DNA of 64,000 bases from Candidatus Accumulibacter phosphatis (lineage in GTDB: Bacteria > Pseudomonadota > Gammaproteobacteria > Burkholderiales > Rhodocyclaceae), in contig NZ_SPMY01000040.1 in the NCBI RefSeq assembly GCF_012939955.1, positions 41,531 to 105,530 on the forward strand. The letters are read 5' to 3'. The notes beneath the pieces were generated by a model. The model made no database searches. It saw nothing but the letters and a program-made list of their open reading frames with translations, and had not been told where the DNA came from. Every line of letters starts with the position of its first letter. Position 1 is the first letter of the stretch. The position numbers and the translations under genes were made by a program. Of the stretch, positions 27,687-36,883 are shown in pieces.

Positions 27687-28592
27687 ATGCTTGAACCTGC
27701 CGTGCAGCCCTCGCCTCTCGGCGCCTGGTGGCTTGCCATCCGACCCAAGACGCTGACGGTGTCCGTCGCGCCGCTGCTCGTTGGCCATGCCGTCGCCTGG
27801 GCGCAGACCGGCAAGTTCCTCTGGCAGCCTGCGCTGGTCGCTCTGCTGGCCGCCTTGCTGATCCAGATCGGCACCAATTTGCACAACGACGTGGGTGATT
27901 TCGAACGCGGCAGCGATACGCCCGATCGTCTCGGGCCGCCGCGAGTGACGGCAATGGGCTGGTTGCCGCCTGCCGCCGTACGGCGCGCGGCGTGGCTCGC
28001 CTTGGCGCTGGCGTTCAACTTCGGCATTTATCTCGCCTACCACGGTGGTTGGCCGATCGTCGTCATCGGGCTGGCGTCGCTGCTCGCCGCCTGGGCTTAC
28101 ACCGGCGGCCCATGGCCGATCGCCTATACCCCGCTCGGCGAATTGTTCGTGGTGCTCTTTTTCGGCCTGGCGGCCGTGGGTGGCAGCTACTACCTGCAGA
28201 CCTTGTCGATCAGCCCGGCCGCTCTGCTGGCCGGAGCAATGCTCGGGCTGTTCGCTGCGGCGGTGATCACGGTCAACAACTACCGCGATCTGGCGACCGA
28301 TGCGCGGGCCGGCAGGCGAACCCTGGCCGTCGTCGTCGGCCGGCAGGCGACGCAATGGGTCTATGCGGCGGAACTGTTGCTGCCCTTGCTGTTGTTGCCC
28401 TGCCTGGCGCTGGCGATGGGGCGCGGGCTCTGGCTAGTAGTCCTGCCGCTGCTACTACTGCCGCCAGCGTTGCGGCTGCTGCAGCGCTTTCGGCGTGCGC
28501 CCGCGGGTCCGGTCTTCAACCAGATACTGGCTAGCACTGCCCGCTTGCAGTTCGTCTACGCGCTTCTCCTGGCGCTGGCGATCGTTGTCTGA
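27687..28592 (+). CDS. menA: 1,4-dihydroxy-2-naphthoate polyprenyltransferase (MenA type)
   Basis: UbiA-superfamily membrane prenyltransferase. About eight hydrophobic segments; the first Asp-rich site is NLHNDVGDFERGSD and the second NNYRDLATDARAGRRTLAV. WWLAIRPKTLTVSVAPLLVG at the start is typical of MenA. The frame extends upstream to 27507 through unlikely sequence; ATG 27687 gives 301 residues starting just before the family start. Menaquinone use is not universal in Betaproteobacteria, so this gene is of metabolic interest. No other men genes are in the window. Confidence 0.87.
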   Translation: MLEPAVQPSPLGAWWLAIRPKTLTVSVAPLLVGHAVAWAQTGKFLWQPALVALLAALLIQIGTNLHNDVGDFERGSDTPDRLGPPRVTAMGWLPPAAVRRAAWLALALAFNFGIYLAYHGGWPIVVIGLASLLAAWAYTGGPWPIAYTPLGELFVVLFFGLAAVGGSYYLQTLSISPAALLAGAMLGLFAAAVITVNNYRDLATDARAGRRTLAVVVGRQATQWVYAAELLLPLLLLPCLALAMGRGLWLVVLPLLLLPPALRLLQRFRRAPAGPVFNQILASTARLQFVYALLLALAIVV

Positions 28593-28633
28593 GCGAGGAG
28601 GGGCAAGGGCTCGCCGGGCGGCCAGTGCTAGCA

Positions 28634-29416
28634 TCAGGTCGAGTTGCCTGACGGCGGCTGGAACCAGGCCAACTTGTCGTGCAGGCGAACCACCGTACCG
28701 ACGATGATCAGTGCTGGCGAGCCGATTCCCGCCGCTTCGACACGCGCCGGCAGGCTTCCCAGATCGGCAGTCAACACCCGTTGCCGGCGAGTCGTGCCAT
28801 GTTGCACGACGGCTGCCGGGTGGCTGGCCGGTAGACCGTGGGCGATCATCTGGCGGCAGATTTCGGCGAGGCCGCCGACGCCCATGTAGAAGACCACGGT
28901 CAGCTTCGGGCGGGCCAAAGCCGGCCAGTCGAGATTGATCGTGCCGTCCTTGAGGTGGCCGGTCGCGAAGGCTACCGCCTGGGCATGATCGCGATGCGTC
29001 AGCGGGATGCCGCAGTAGGCCGCGCAGCCGGCGGCGGCGGTCACTCCGGGAACGACCTCGAAAGGGATGCCGGACTCGACGAGAGTTTCGATTTCCTCGC
29101 CGCCTCGTCCAAAAATGAAGGGGTCGCCCCCCTTGAGGCGGACGACTTTCCTACCGGCAAGCGCGAGGCGAACCAGCAGTTGATTGAGTTGCTCCTGCGG
29201 GACGGTGTGATTGGAGCTTTTCTTGCCGACGTAGATCTTCTCGGCGTTCGCACGCGCCAGTTCGAGGACCCCTTCGGCAATCAGATGATCATAGACGATG
29301 GCGTCCGCTTCGCCGATCAGCCGCGCGGCGCGCAGGGTGAGCAGATCGAGGTCACCGGGCCCGCTGCCGACGATGTAGACGGTTCCGACTAACGGCGAGG
29401 AGGGTGTTTGCATCAT
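28634..29416 (-). CDS. nirE: Uroporphyrinogen-III C-methyltransferase (NirE/CobA type)
   Basis: SAM-dependent methylation of uroporphyrinogen III to precorrin-2, a precursor of siroheme and heme d1. Motifs [34 protein letters not shown] and [20 protein letters not shown] are clear. Divergent placement from nirS, with a shared FNR-type box, suggests that it supplies heme d1 (NirE) rather than cobalamin. The start is uncertain: a tandem ATG at 29416/29413 directly after AAAGGA ([11 protein letters not shown]) is preferred, and an in-frame ATG at 29452 is the alternative. Confidence 0.85.
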   Translation of the reverse strand: MMQTPSSPLVGTVYIVGSGPGDLDLLTLRAARLIGEADAIVYDHLIAEGVLELARANAEKIYVGKKSSNHTVPQEQLNQLLVRLALAGRKVVRLKGGDPFIFGRGGEEIETLVESGIPFEVVPGVTAAAGCAAYCGIPLTHRDHAQAVAFATGHLKDGTINLDWPALARPKLTVVFYMGVGGLAEICRQMIAHGLPASHPAAVVQHGTTRRQRVLTADLGSLPARVEAAGIGSPALIIVGTVVRLHDKLAWFQPPSGNST

Positions 29417-29487
29417 TCCTTTTTTTCCGGTTTTTGGCTGAGGTGCAAGCATAAGCGCCCGTCGCCTTGCTTTTCAACTCGGACGCG

Positions 29488-29529
29488 ACCATAGGCTTTC
29501 TGCGATCCCTGATATTTGATGGAGGTCAA
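29488..29529. promoter_or_regulatory. FNR/DNR-type box between nirE and nirS
   Basis: TTGATGGAGGTCAA at 29516-29529 matches TTGAT-N4-ATCAA/GTCAA boxes. For the minus strand (nirE) TATGGT at 29493-29488 is at exact -12 to -7 spacing with the box at -41.5 and +1 at 29481. For nirS the hexamer at the same distance (TCATCC, 29552-29557) is poor, so either that promoter depends strongly on the activator or its start lies elsewhere. Confidence 0.75.
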
Positions 29530-29583
29530 GGAATGGACCCGCACAGGCATGTCATCCTGCGCCGAGTCTGACACGGATGTTAA

Positions 29584-31290
<1,707 letters not shown>

Positions 31291-31314
31291 TCTCTGCTGA
31301 GCGTCTGTTCTGAG

Positions 31315-31347
31315 CCGGGGGGGCCATGGCCCCCCCGGTTTTTTTTT
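31315..31347 (+). terminator. Rho-independent terminator after nirS
   Basis: CCGGGGGGGCCATGGCCCCCCCGG, here given as two arms CCGGGGGGGCCA and TGGCCCCCCCGG, a 12-bp perfect inverted repeat, followed by nine T. Confidence 0.95.
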
Positions 31348-31400
31348 GGCTCGATTGCCGGCATAATCGTCAGCACCTCAACTGCCGCAAGGAATCAACG

Positions 31401-31733
31401 ATGAAAGTGCCCGTCTTTTTGCTATCGGCCGCCATGTGTTCGCAGTTGGCCATCGCCGCGCCACCGCCGGTTGACCCTGCCATGCTTGAACTGGCCGACG
31501 AGAGTCGTTGCCTGGGCTGCCACGATGTCGAGATAAAAGTACGCGGCCCCGCCTGGCGCGATGTCGCAAAACGCTATCGCGGCAAACCGGAAGTCGAGGA
31601 AGTGCTGGTGGAAAAAGTCTATAAGGGCGGTGGTGGCGTCTGGGGTGACGACTACATGTCGGCCAACAAGCGCGCCGGCAAGGACAACATCCGCATCCTG
31701 GTCAAGTGGATTCTCACCCTGCCGGATTCCTGA
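31401..31733 (+). CDS. Small class I cytochrome c (c551/c552-like)
   Basis: Periplasmic electron carrier of 110 residues. Signal peptide MKVPVFLLSAAMCSQLAIAA; heme site Cys37-Leu-Gly-Cys40-His41 (CLGCHD); axial Met probably in DDYMSANKRAG. This is the size and layout of c551/NirM, the usual electron donor to NirS, and it lies just after nirS beyond the terminator. AAGGA precedes ATG 31401; upstream extensions of the frame are not supported. Confidence 0.88.
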   Translation: MKVPVFLLSAAMCSQLAIAAPPPVDPAMLELADESRCLGCHDVEIKVRGPAWRDVAKRYRGKPEVEEVLVEKVYKGGGGVWGDDYMSANKRAGKDNIRILVKWILTLPDS

Positions 31734-31827
31734 TTTCAAGCCTGGCGGCAGCAAGCCGGACCGACAGGCCGACCGGCGGCAAGAAAAGGCTCTCACAGGC
31801 GCATCGGAACGCCCGCGATGCCTCGCT

Positions 31828-32655
31828 CTATATGGGCGCGTCGCTGGCGCGTGCCCTGAGCAGATCGATGATCATTGCCGACACTTGCTCGATCGAGCGG
31901 TGAGTGACGTCGATCACCGGCCAGTTGCGTGCGACGAACAGGCGACGGGCGTCCTGCACCTCCTTGCGCAAGGCGTTGAAGTCGTTGTACTGGCTGTCTT
32001 CGTTGTCCCATGACCGCAAGCGCGCGGAGCGGACGCGCGCCAGCCGTGTCGGGTCCACCGTCAGCCCGACGATCAGCGGTCCATTTGCTTTCAGCAGTCC
32101 CATCGGCGGCGGCGAGAACGGCACCAGTGGTACGTTGGCGGCCTTGATGCCGCGTGAGGCCAGGTACATGCAGGTTGGTGTCTTGGTGGCCCGCGAGACG
32201 CCGACGACGATCACGTCGGCGCCATCGAGATCTTCGCTGGCAATGCCGTCATCGTGGGCCAGGGTATATTTCATGGCCTCGATGCGGCGGTAGTAGTCTT
32301 CGTCGAAAGCGTCGCCTGAACTGCTGTGGAACTGAACAGTCGTGTTGGAGTACTCGGCGAGGTTCGCGATCAGCGGTTCGAGGGCAAACTGGCAGGGGAC
32401 GAGCAGACGGCCGCAACCCTCTTCGAGCGCCTGTCGGACGTCGGCGTGGCTGATGCTGTGCAGGACGTAACCCGGCCTCTGCGCCACCTCGCCAAGAATC
32501 TCGGGCACCTGGCCGAGGTGACGGACCATCTTCCATAGTCGGCGCTCGACTTCCAGCCCTGCGAACTGAGCGATGGCGTTACGCGCCAGCAACTCGACCA
32601 GTTCTCCCGAGGCATGCGAGACGAGGTGCAATACGAGTGTCTTGCTCACAAGCAT
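31828..32655 (-). CDS. ppsR: PEP synthase regulatory kinase/phosphorylase (DUF299)
   Basis: Bifunctional ADP-dependent kinase and Pi-dependent pyrophosphorylase that switches PEP synthase off and on. 275 residues with the P-loop-like VVGVSRATKTPTCMYLAS near residue 152 and GLTVDPTRLARVR towards the C-terminus; the N-terminus FHLVSDxxGE-type is here VLHLVSHASGELVELL. ppsA itself is not seen in the window. The family also includes PPDK regulators, less likely in this group. Confidence 0.9.
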   Translation of the reverse strand: MLVSKTLVLHLVSHASGELVELLARNAIAQFAGLEVERRLWKMVRHLGQVPEILGEVAQRPGYVLHSISHADVRQALEEGCGRLLVPCQFALEPLIANLAEYSNTTVQFHSSSGDAFDEDYYRRIEAMKYTLAHDDGIASEDLDGADVIVVGVSRATKTPTCMYLASRGIKAANVPLVPFSPPPMGLLKANGPLIVGLTVDPTRLARVRSARLRSWDNEDSQYNDFNALRKEVQDARRLFVARNWPVIDVTHRSIEQVSAMIIDLLRARASDAPI

Positions 32656-32720
32656 CCTTTACCAGCCAAAGCTGACGAATGAGTGGTGGCGGTTATCGCT
32701 GGCTACGCCGTGGCGCGTGT

Positions 32721-33473
32721 TCAGCGGTGGTGACCACCGTCGAGGCGCAGCACGGTGCCGTTGATCATCACGTTTTTCAACACGTGCAGGACCAGCATCG
32801 CGAACTCGGAGGGGTCGCCGAAGCGATGCGGAAACGGGATCTGGTGTGCCAGCCGCGAATCGAGGTTCTTTTCCATGGCAAACAGTGTCGGCGTGCCGAA
32901 CAGCCCGGGGGCGATACCGACGACGCGGATGCCCAGCGGGCCGAGTTCGCGCGCCGCCGGCAGGATCATGCTCACCACGCCGCCTTTCGACGCCGCATAG
33001 GCCGCTTCGCCGCTCTGCCCATCGTAGGCGGCGACCGAAGCGGTCGACAGGATGACGCCGCGTTCGCCGTTTGAGCGCGGCTGCAGCCGCGCCATATCGG
33101 CGGCGGCGAGACGCATCATGTTGAAGGTCGAGATCAGGTTCACTTCAACCAGTTGGCGGAAGTCCTCGAGCGGCATCGGCCCATTGACACCCACGGTCGG
33201 TTCCGAGTGCCCGCGGCCGACGCAGTGCACCAGCACGCGCGCCGCTCCGTGCGCATCGCGCGCCGTCGCCAGGGCCTCCTCCGCAGCGAGTGAATTGGCG
33301 ACATCGCAGGGAATGGCCAGGCCGCCGATTTCGTCGGCAACTTTTTGTACGCCGACCGCATCGATGTCGATGACCGTCACCTTGGCTCCCGCCTCGGCGA
33401 GATAACGCGCCGTTTCCGCACCCAGGCCCGATGCTGCCCCGGTGACCACTGCCGGGCATGTCCAAAGATCCAT
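32721..33473 (-). CDS. Short-chain dehydrogenase/reductase (3-hydroxyacyl-CoA dehydrogenase-like)
   Basis: Classical SDR of 250 residues. NAD(P) site TGAASGLGAETARYL with IDID (acidic residue, pointing to NAD); catalytic Ser in LSTASVAAYDG and YxxxK in AAYAASKGG. The loop PGLFGTPTLFAMEKNL before IPFPHRFGDPSEFA resembles type II 3-hydroxyacyl-CoA dehydrogenase (HSD17B10-like). A role in fatty acid or PHA metabolism is inferred. It stands 65 bases upstream of ppsR on the same strand. Confidence 0.82.
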   Translation of the reverse strand: MDLWTCPAVVTGAASGLGAETARYLAEAGAKVTVIDIDAVGVQKVADEIGGLAIPCDVANSLAAEEALATARDAHGAARVLVHCVGRGHSEPTVGVNGPMPLEDFRQLVEVNLISTFNMMRLAAADMARLQPRSNGERGVILSTASVAAYDGQSGEAAYAASKGGVVSMILPAARELGPLGIRVVGIAPGLFGTPTLFAMEKNLDSRLAHQIPFPHRFGDPSEFAMLVLHVLKNVMINGTVLRLDGGHHR

Positions 33474-33738
33474 TGCTTGTCTCCCGCTGTTGTCGCGTCG
33501 TTATCGCGTTATCGATTCCCGCCGCCATTTGCCGGCGACGCAAGCGCGCATTATGGGCCGTGGGGGACGAGCGCGCAAACTGCCGCTGCTGTGTCACCGA
33601 TGGACAGCGATCGGGCGCCGTGCGAGCCGTTTTCAAGGCCGTCTTCGGATAAAATGCCGGCTCGCTGCCTTCTTCTCGTTAGCGCGGAAGAGGGCGAGCC
33701 AAGGCGCCACAGAGCCCAACCCTACCGACTCGCCGACC

Positions 33739-34074
33739 ATGCCCATCGTTCTTGTTCTCGCCCTGTTGCTGGTTTCTCCCGGCGCCTTTGCCGAGGCTGC
33801 TCCTCAGCCTGAGGCACCGACGCCCGAACGCCAGAAGCAACTCGTGCACCTCGTTCGTCAGGACTGCGGTTCCTGCCACGGCATGACCTTGCACGGTGGC
33901 CTGGGTCCGGCCCTGACGCCCGAGGCCTTGCGCGACAAGCCCGTCGACTCACTGGTGGCCACCATCTACGGCGGTCGTCCGGGGACAGCAATGCCACCTT
34001 GGCATCGCTTTCTTACGGAAGCCGAGGCGACCTGGATCGTGCAGCAGTTGATGGTGAGATTCCCCGAGGAATAG
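33739..34074 (+). CDS. nirC: Cytochrome c55X-like c-type cytochrome (NirC type)
   Basis: 111 residues with a signal peptide (MPIVLVLALLLVSPGAFA) and one heme site, Cys43-Gly-Ser-Cys46-His47 (DCGSCHG), and the typical c55X ending GRPGTAMPPWHRFLTEAEATWIVQQL, whose Met is the likely axial ligand. NirC is an electron carrier for, or helps mature, cytochrome cd1. ATG 33739 is chosen because the signal peptide starts there; the frame is open far upstream through unlikely sequence. Confidence 0.85.
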   Translation: MPIVLVLALLLVSPGAFAEAAPQPEAPTPERQKQLVHLVRQDCGSCHGMTLHGGLGPALTPEALRDKPVDSLVATIYGGRPGTAMPPWHRFLTEAEATWIVQQLMVRFPEE

Positions 34075-34278
34075 GTCCGGGAAGCGCGCGAAGGGATCAC
34101 CTGCGATGTTGCAAGCTTCGGCCGTTCGCTGTCCGCCCGGGGTCGCTGCAAAGGCTTTCGCGGCGATACAATCGGTAACTGGGCCGCTGGGCAGGTTTGC
34201 AGCCAGGGCGGCGATGCTCTCCTTAGTGGCTGCGACGTTTCGACTGCCACCCACCAAGTCCCGCAAAGAGGCTCCAGA

Positions 34279-34824
34279 ATGAATTTCTCCGATGTGCTCA
34301 AAGCGCTCAATCAGGCTTCCGCCTTCGAGCTGTACCGGATGCGGGCGGGGATCGACCGCGTACTCGAACAGCCGCAGTGGCTTGATTCGATTCGTTCGCG
34401 GCTGCGCGTCGGGCAGACGATTTCCTATTTCGAGCCGAGGGAAAACGCGAGCTCCAGCGGACTAATCATCGAACTGCGTCGCAAGCGCGTGCTGGTCCTG
34501 GAGATTGCGACGCAAAAGCGCTGGCTGATTGAGTATGCGGCGATCAACGTCGATGGTGCCGACGTCGAGATTCGCGAGCAGCCACGCCAGGGGCTGGGTC
34601 GCAATGAGGTCGCTGTCGGCGAGATGGTCGGCTTCGTCGGCCGCGACCAGCAGGAAAGAAGTGGCAAGGTCATTCGTCTCAACGACAAGACCGTGACTCT
34701 GCTCTGCGGGCGCGTGCAATGGCGGGTGGCCTATCAGTTCCTGCATCGGGTGGTCGACTCGCAGGCGATCGACGGTGAGGTGCTCGAAATCAGCGTCGTG
34801 GATAGCGACGGCGACCATCGGTAG
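34279..34824 (+). CDS. Conserved hypothetical protein with two similar beta-rich halves
   Basis: 181 residues with no family I can name. A helical N-terminus (MNFSDVLKALNQASAFELYR) is followed by two segments that look alike: VGQTISYFEPRENASSSGLI...QKRWLIEYAAIN and VGEMVGFVGRDQQERSGKVI...VQWRVAYQFLHR. This suggests a duplicated SH3/KOW-like barrel, possibly nucleic-acid or surface binding. AAGAGG precedes the ATG. No operon partner is evident. Confidence 0.65.
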   Translation: MNFSDVLKALNQASAFELYRMRAGIDRVLEQPQWLDSIRSRLRVGQTISYFEPRENASSSGLIIELRRKRVLVLEIATQKRWLIEYAAINVDGADVEIREQPRQGLGRNEVAVGEMVGFVGRDQQERSGKVIRLNDKTVTLLCGRVQWRVAYQFLHRVVDSQAIDGEVLEISVVDSDGDHR

Positions 34825-34950
34825 GCGTCTGCCGGTCCACGGATGCGGCGCTTGGTAGGTGAGCAACGACGCCTCTGGCGCTACCCTTGGCGCCGGAAAC
34901 GGGAGCAGGGTGGCTCTGATGGAACTCGTCGGTAGCGCTCGATTCTTGGC

Positions 34951-35414
34951 GCCAGCTTTATCGTCAGCGCGCGCAACGACGTGCCGACGGGGACACCCGC
35001 CGTGCCTATGGTGTTGAATGAAGGTGGCACGGCGACGATCACCCACACGGAGCTGCCGGTCGTCGATCAGGACAACCAGAACGACCAGCTCACCGACCGC
35101 GTCGACTCCCTGCCCGGGAAGTGGACGTTGCTCAAGAACGGAATTCCGCTCAGCGTTGGCAGCGTGTTCAGCCAGGACGACATACTGGCCGGCAAGATCA
35201 CCTATCGGCATACGAGGGCGAGCTCTCGGCGGATGCCAGCGACAGCGTCACGTTCTTTTTGCGTGACGGCGCCGGAAGCGAGATCGACCCGCTCGTCCAG
35301 CCGATCACCCTACGCGACGTCAACGCGCAGATCGCCATCACCGGGACGACGCAGGCGCTACCCGAGCGTATCGGTAGCGAGGCGGCGACTTTTCGGTGCT
35401 CAACCTTGGCTTGA
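34951..35414 (+). pseudogene. Remnant of a large adhesin-type protein with CSPG/cadherin-like repeats
   Basis: One repeat unit is recognisable: VPMVLNEGGTATITHTELPV, VDSLPGKWTLLKNGIPLSVG and SVFSQDDILAGKITYRH in one frame, then GELSADASDSVTFFLRDG and DPLVQPITLRDVNAQIAI in the next (break near 35210). This is the pattern of cadherin-like/CSPG-type tandem repeats of giant surface proteins. There is no start, signal or export domain. The frame change is not at a long homopolymer. Confidence 0.6.
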
Positions 35415-36084
35415 CTGACGCGGACGGCGACGCGAACCTCAGACGTCGGTCGGCGGCGGTCAGCGACTCCGCGGCAAAACCGCATCGAAAGCCAGCTTGT
35501 CTCGGCTACATGGGAGACATCCCGAAGGTCTGGTCTGGTGACAGCGCCGCGATCGCATCGGCGATGCTCTTCCCGTTGCTGGCCATGGTTCCGCAATACC
35601 TGGTTTCTGGGAGGCTTGAACCGGGGCGTTACGCACCGTGCCAATGCGGTCGATGGCGCTCAGAGGCCTTCCAGCTCGCCGTGCCTGGGCATTGCCGTTT
35701 CGCGCTATCATCCGAATCGCATTTCCATCGCTTGACGACTGTCCATGTCCCCCTTGCTTCCCGGCGCGAACACCAAGAACACCGTCGAATGAACATCATC
35801 GACCGAGCCGCCGATCTGCTCAGACCGTTCATGGGCTGTTAACGGTGTCGCTTTTCCGTAGAAATCTGGCGTCGACGGCCTGACGAGGCGAGAAAGCCAG
35901 TCGGTTTGCTTTCGCTTTTGACTTTCAGCCAAGCATGTATATGCCGGGGACGCCGATAGGCACGGCGATACCGCGACGACAGTCGCCAGGGCGGAGGCGG
36001 CCAGATTTCTCGACAGCCAGCTCTTGCACCGGGCGACAGCCGCCAGCCTGTTGGCTGTCGGCGAGCGCGAGGTAAGGTTCACCC
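35415..36084. other. Gene-poor degraded segment
   Basis: No coding region is supported. NLGLTDADGDANL just after 35399 may be a further scrap of the adhesin remnant. The rest shows stop-rich frames on both strands and no RNA gene or mobile-element ends I can recognise. Confidence 0.5.
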
Positions 36085-36434
36085 TCGTGGTTCGAGGCCA
36101 TGGCCTTCTGCCGCTGGCTGAGCCAGATGCTCGGCCATGAGGTCCGGCTACCGACCGAGCAGGAATGGGAAAAGGCCGCTCGCGGCGCTGATGGCCGCGA
36201 ATTCCCCTGGGGCGAATTCGAGTCGGGGCAGGCCAACATCAACGAGACATGGGAAGCGGAGGGACCGCACTACCTCGCGCAGACCTCGGCGGCAGGCATC
36301 TATCCGCAAGGAACCTCCCCCTGGGGTTGCCACGACATGGCCGGGAACGTCTGGGAGTGGTGCCTGAACCAGTACGACGAGCCAGGCGATACCGATCCGG
36401 GCGGCGATGTCCGGCGCGTGGTGCGCGGCGACTG
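36085..36434 (+). pseudogene. Formylglycine-generating enzyme (FGE/SUMF1) domain fragment, forward copy
   Basis: [44 protein letters not shown], then [20 protein letters not shown] and RRVVRG are the middle-to-late motifs of the FGE-sulfatase (C-type-lectin-like) fold. The N-terminal part is absent and the fold is cut at RVVRG, where the normal continuation GSW is replaced by sequence belonging to the opposite-strand copy. Proteins of this family include sulfatase activators, EgtB-like enzymes and variable ligand-binding proteins; this fragment cannot be assigned further. Confidence 0.8.
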
Positions 36435-36740
36435 TCGAACCACGAGCCACCGCGCACCACGCGCCGGCCTTTCGCCATCGTCGGGATTCTCGCGGCCATC
36501 GCCGGCCTCGTAGCGATACGCGCGGTAGAGGCTGCCGGTCCATTCAAAAACGTTGCCACATATGTCCGCAAGACCTTGCGGGGTATCTCGCCCGGGAAAC
36601 ACGCCCACCGGCGTGGGGCCCCGGACATGGGTTTCGAAGCTGTTGCAGCGGCTGGGGTCGAAGGCTTCTCCCCAGGCGTAGCGCCGCCCCTCCCGGCCAC
36701 GTGCGGCGGGCCCAGTCCCTCGATGCTCAGCAGGTCCAGA
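36410..36740 (-). pseudogene. FGE/SUMF1 domain fragment, reverse copy converging on the forward copy
   Basis: Reading leftwards: AARGREGRRYAWGEAFDPSR, CNSFETHVRGPTPVGVFPG, TPQGLADICGNVFEWTGSLY (about 36698-36470), then after a frame change [19 protein letters not shown] (about 36467-36411). It is clearly the same domain type as the forward copy but a different paralogue (FDPSRCNSFETHV has no counterpart there). It ends where the other copy begins in reverse. Both N-terminal and C-terminal parts are missing. Confidence 0.72.
36411..36467. repeat. Perfect 18-bp-arm palindrome at the junction of two inverted FGE fragments
   Basis: Arms 36411-36428 (CCGGCGCGTGGTGCGCGG) and 36450-36467 are exact reverse complements separated by 21 bases. 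The left arm encodes RRVVRG in the forward copy; on the other strand the right arm encodes RRVVRG of the reverse copy and the loop encodes its GSWFDSR. The palindrome therefore is the fold-back point of two inverted copies. Confidence 0.9.
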
Positions 36741-36883
36741 AGCTGCTTGCCGCGATCGGCGAGGGGCATGGCTTCCGCTTTCCACTTCGACCCCGCCGCG
36801 TAGCCGAGGGTCTAGATGGCCAGGCCCGCGACATCCTCCGCGGGTAGGAGGGTGCTCCGTCAGTCGCTTGCGCGACTTGCACC

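Noticed and set aside
36085..36740. Diversity-generating retroelement target (FGE-fold variable protein)
   Set aside because: No reverse transcriptase, template repeat or intact variable C-terminus is present in the window.
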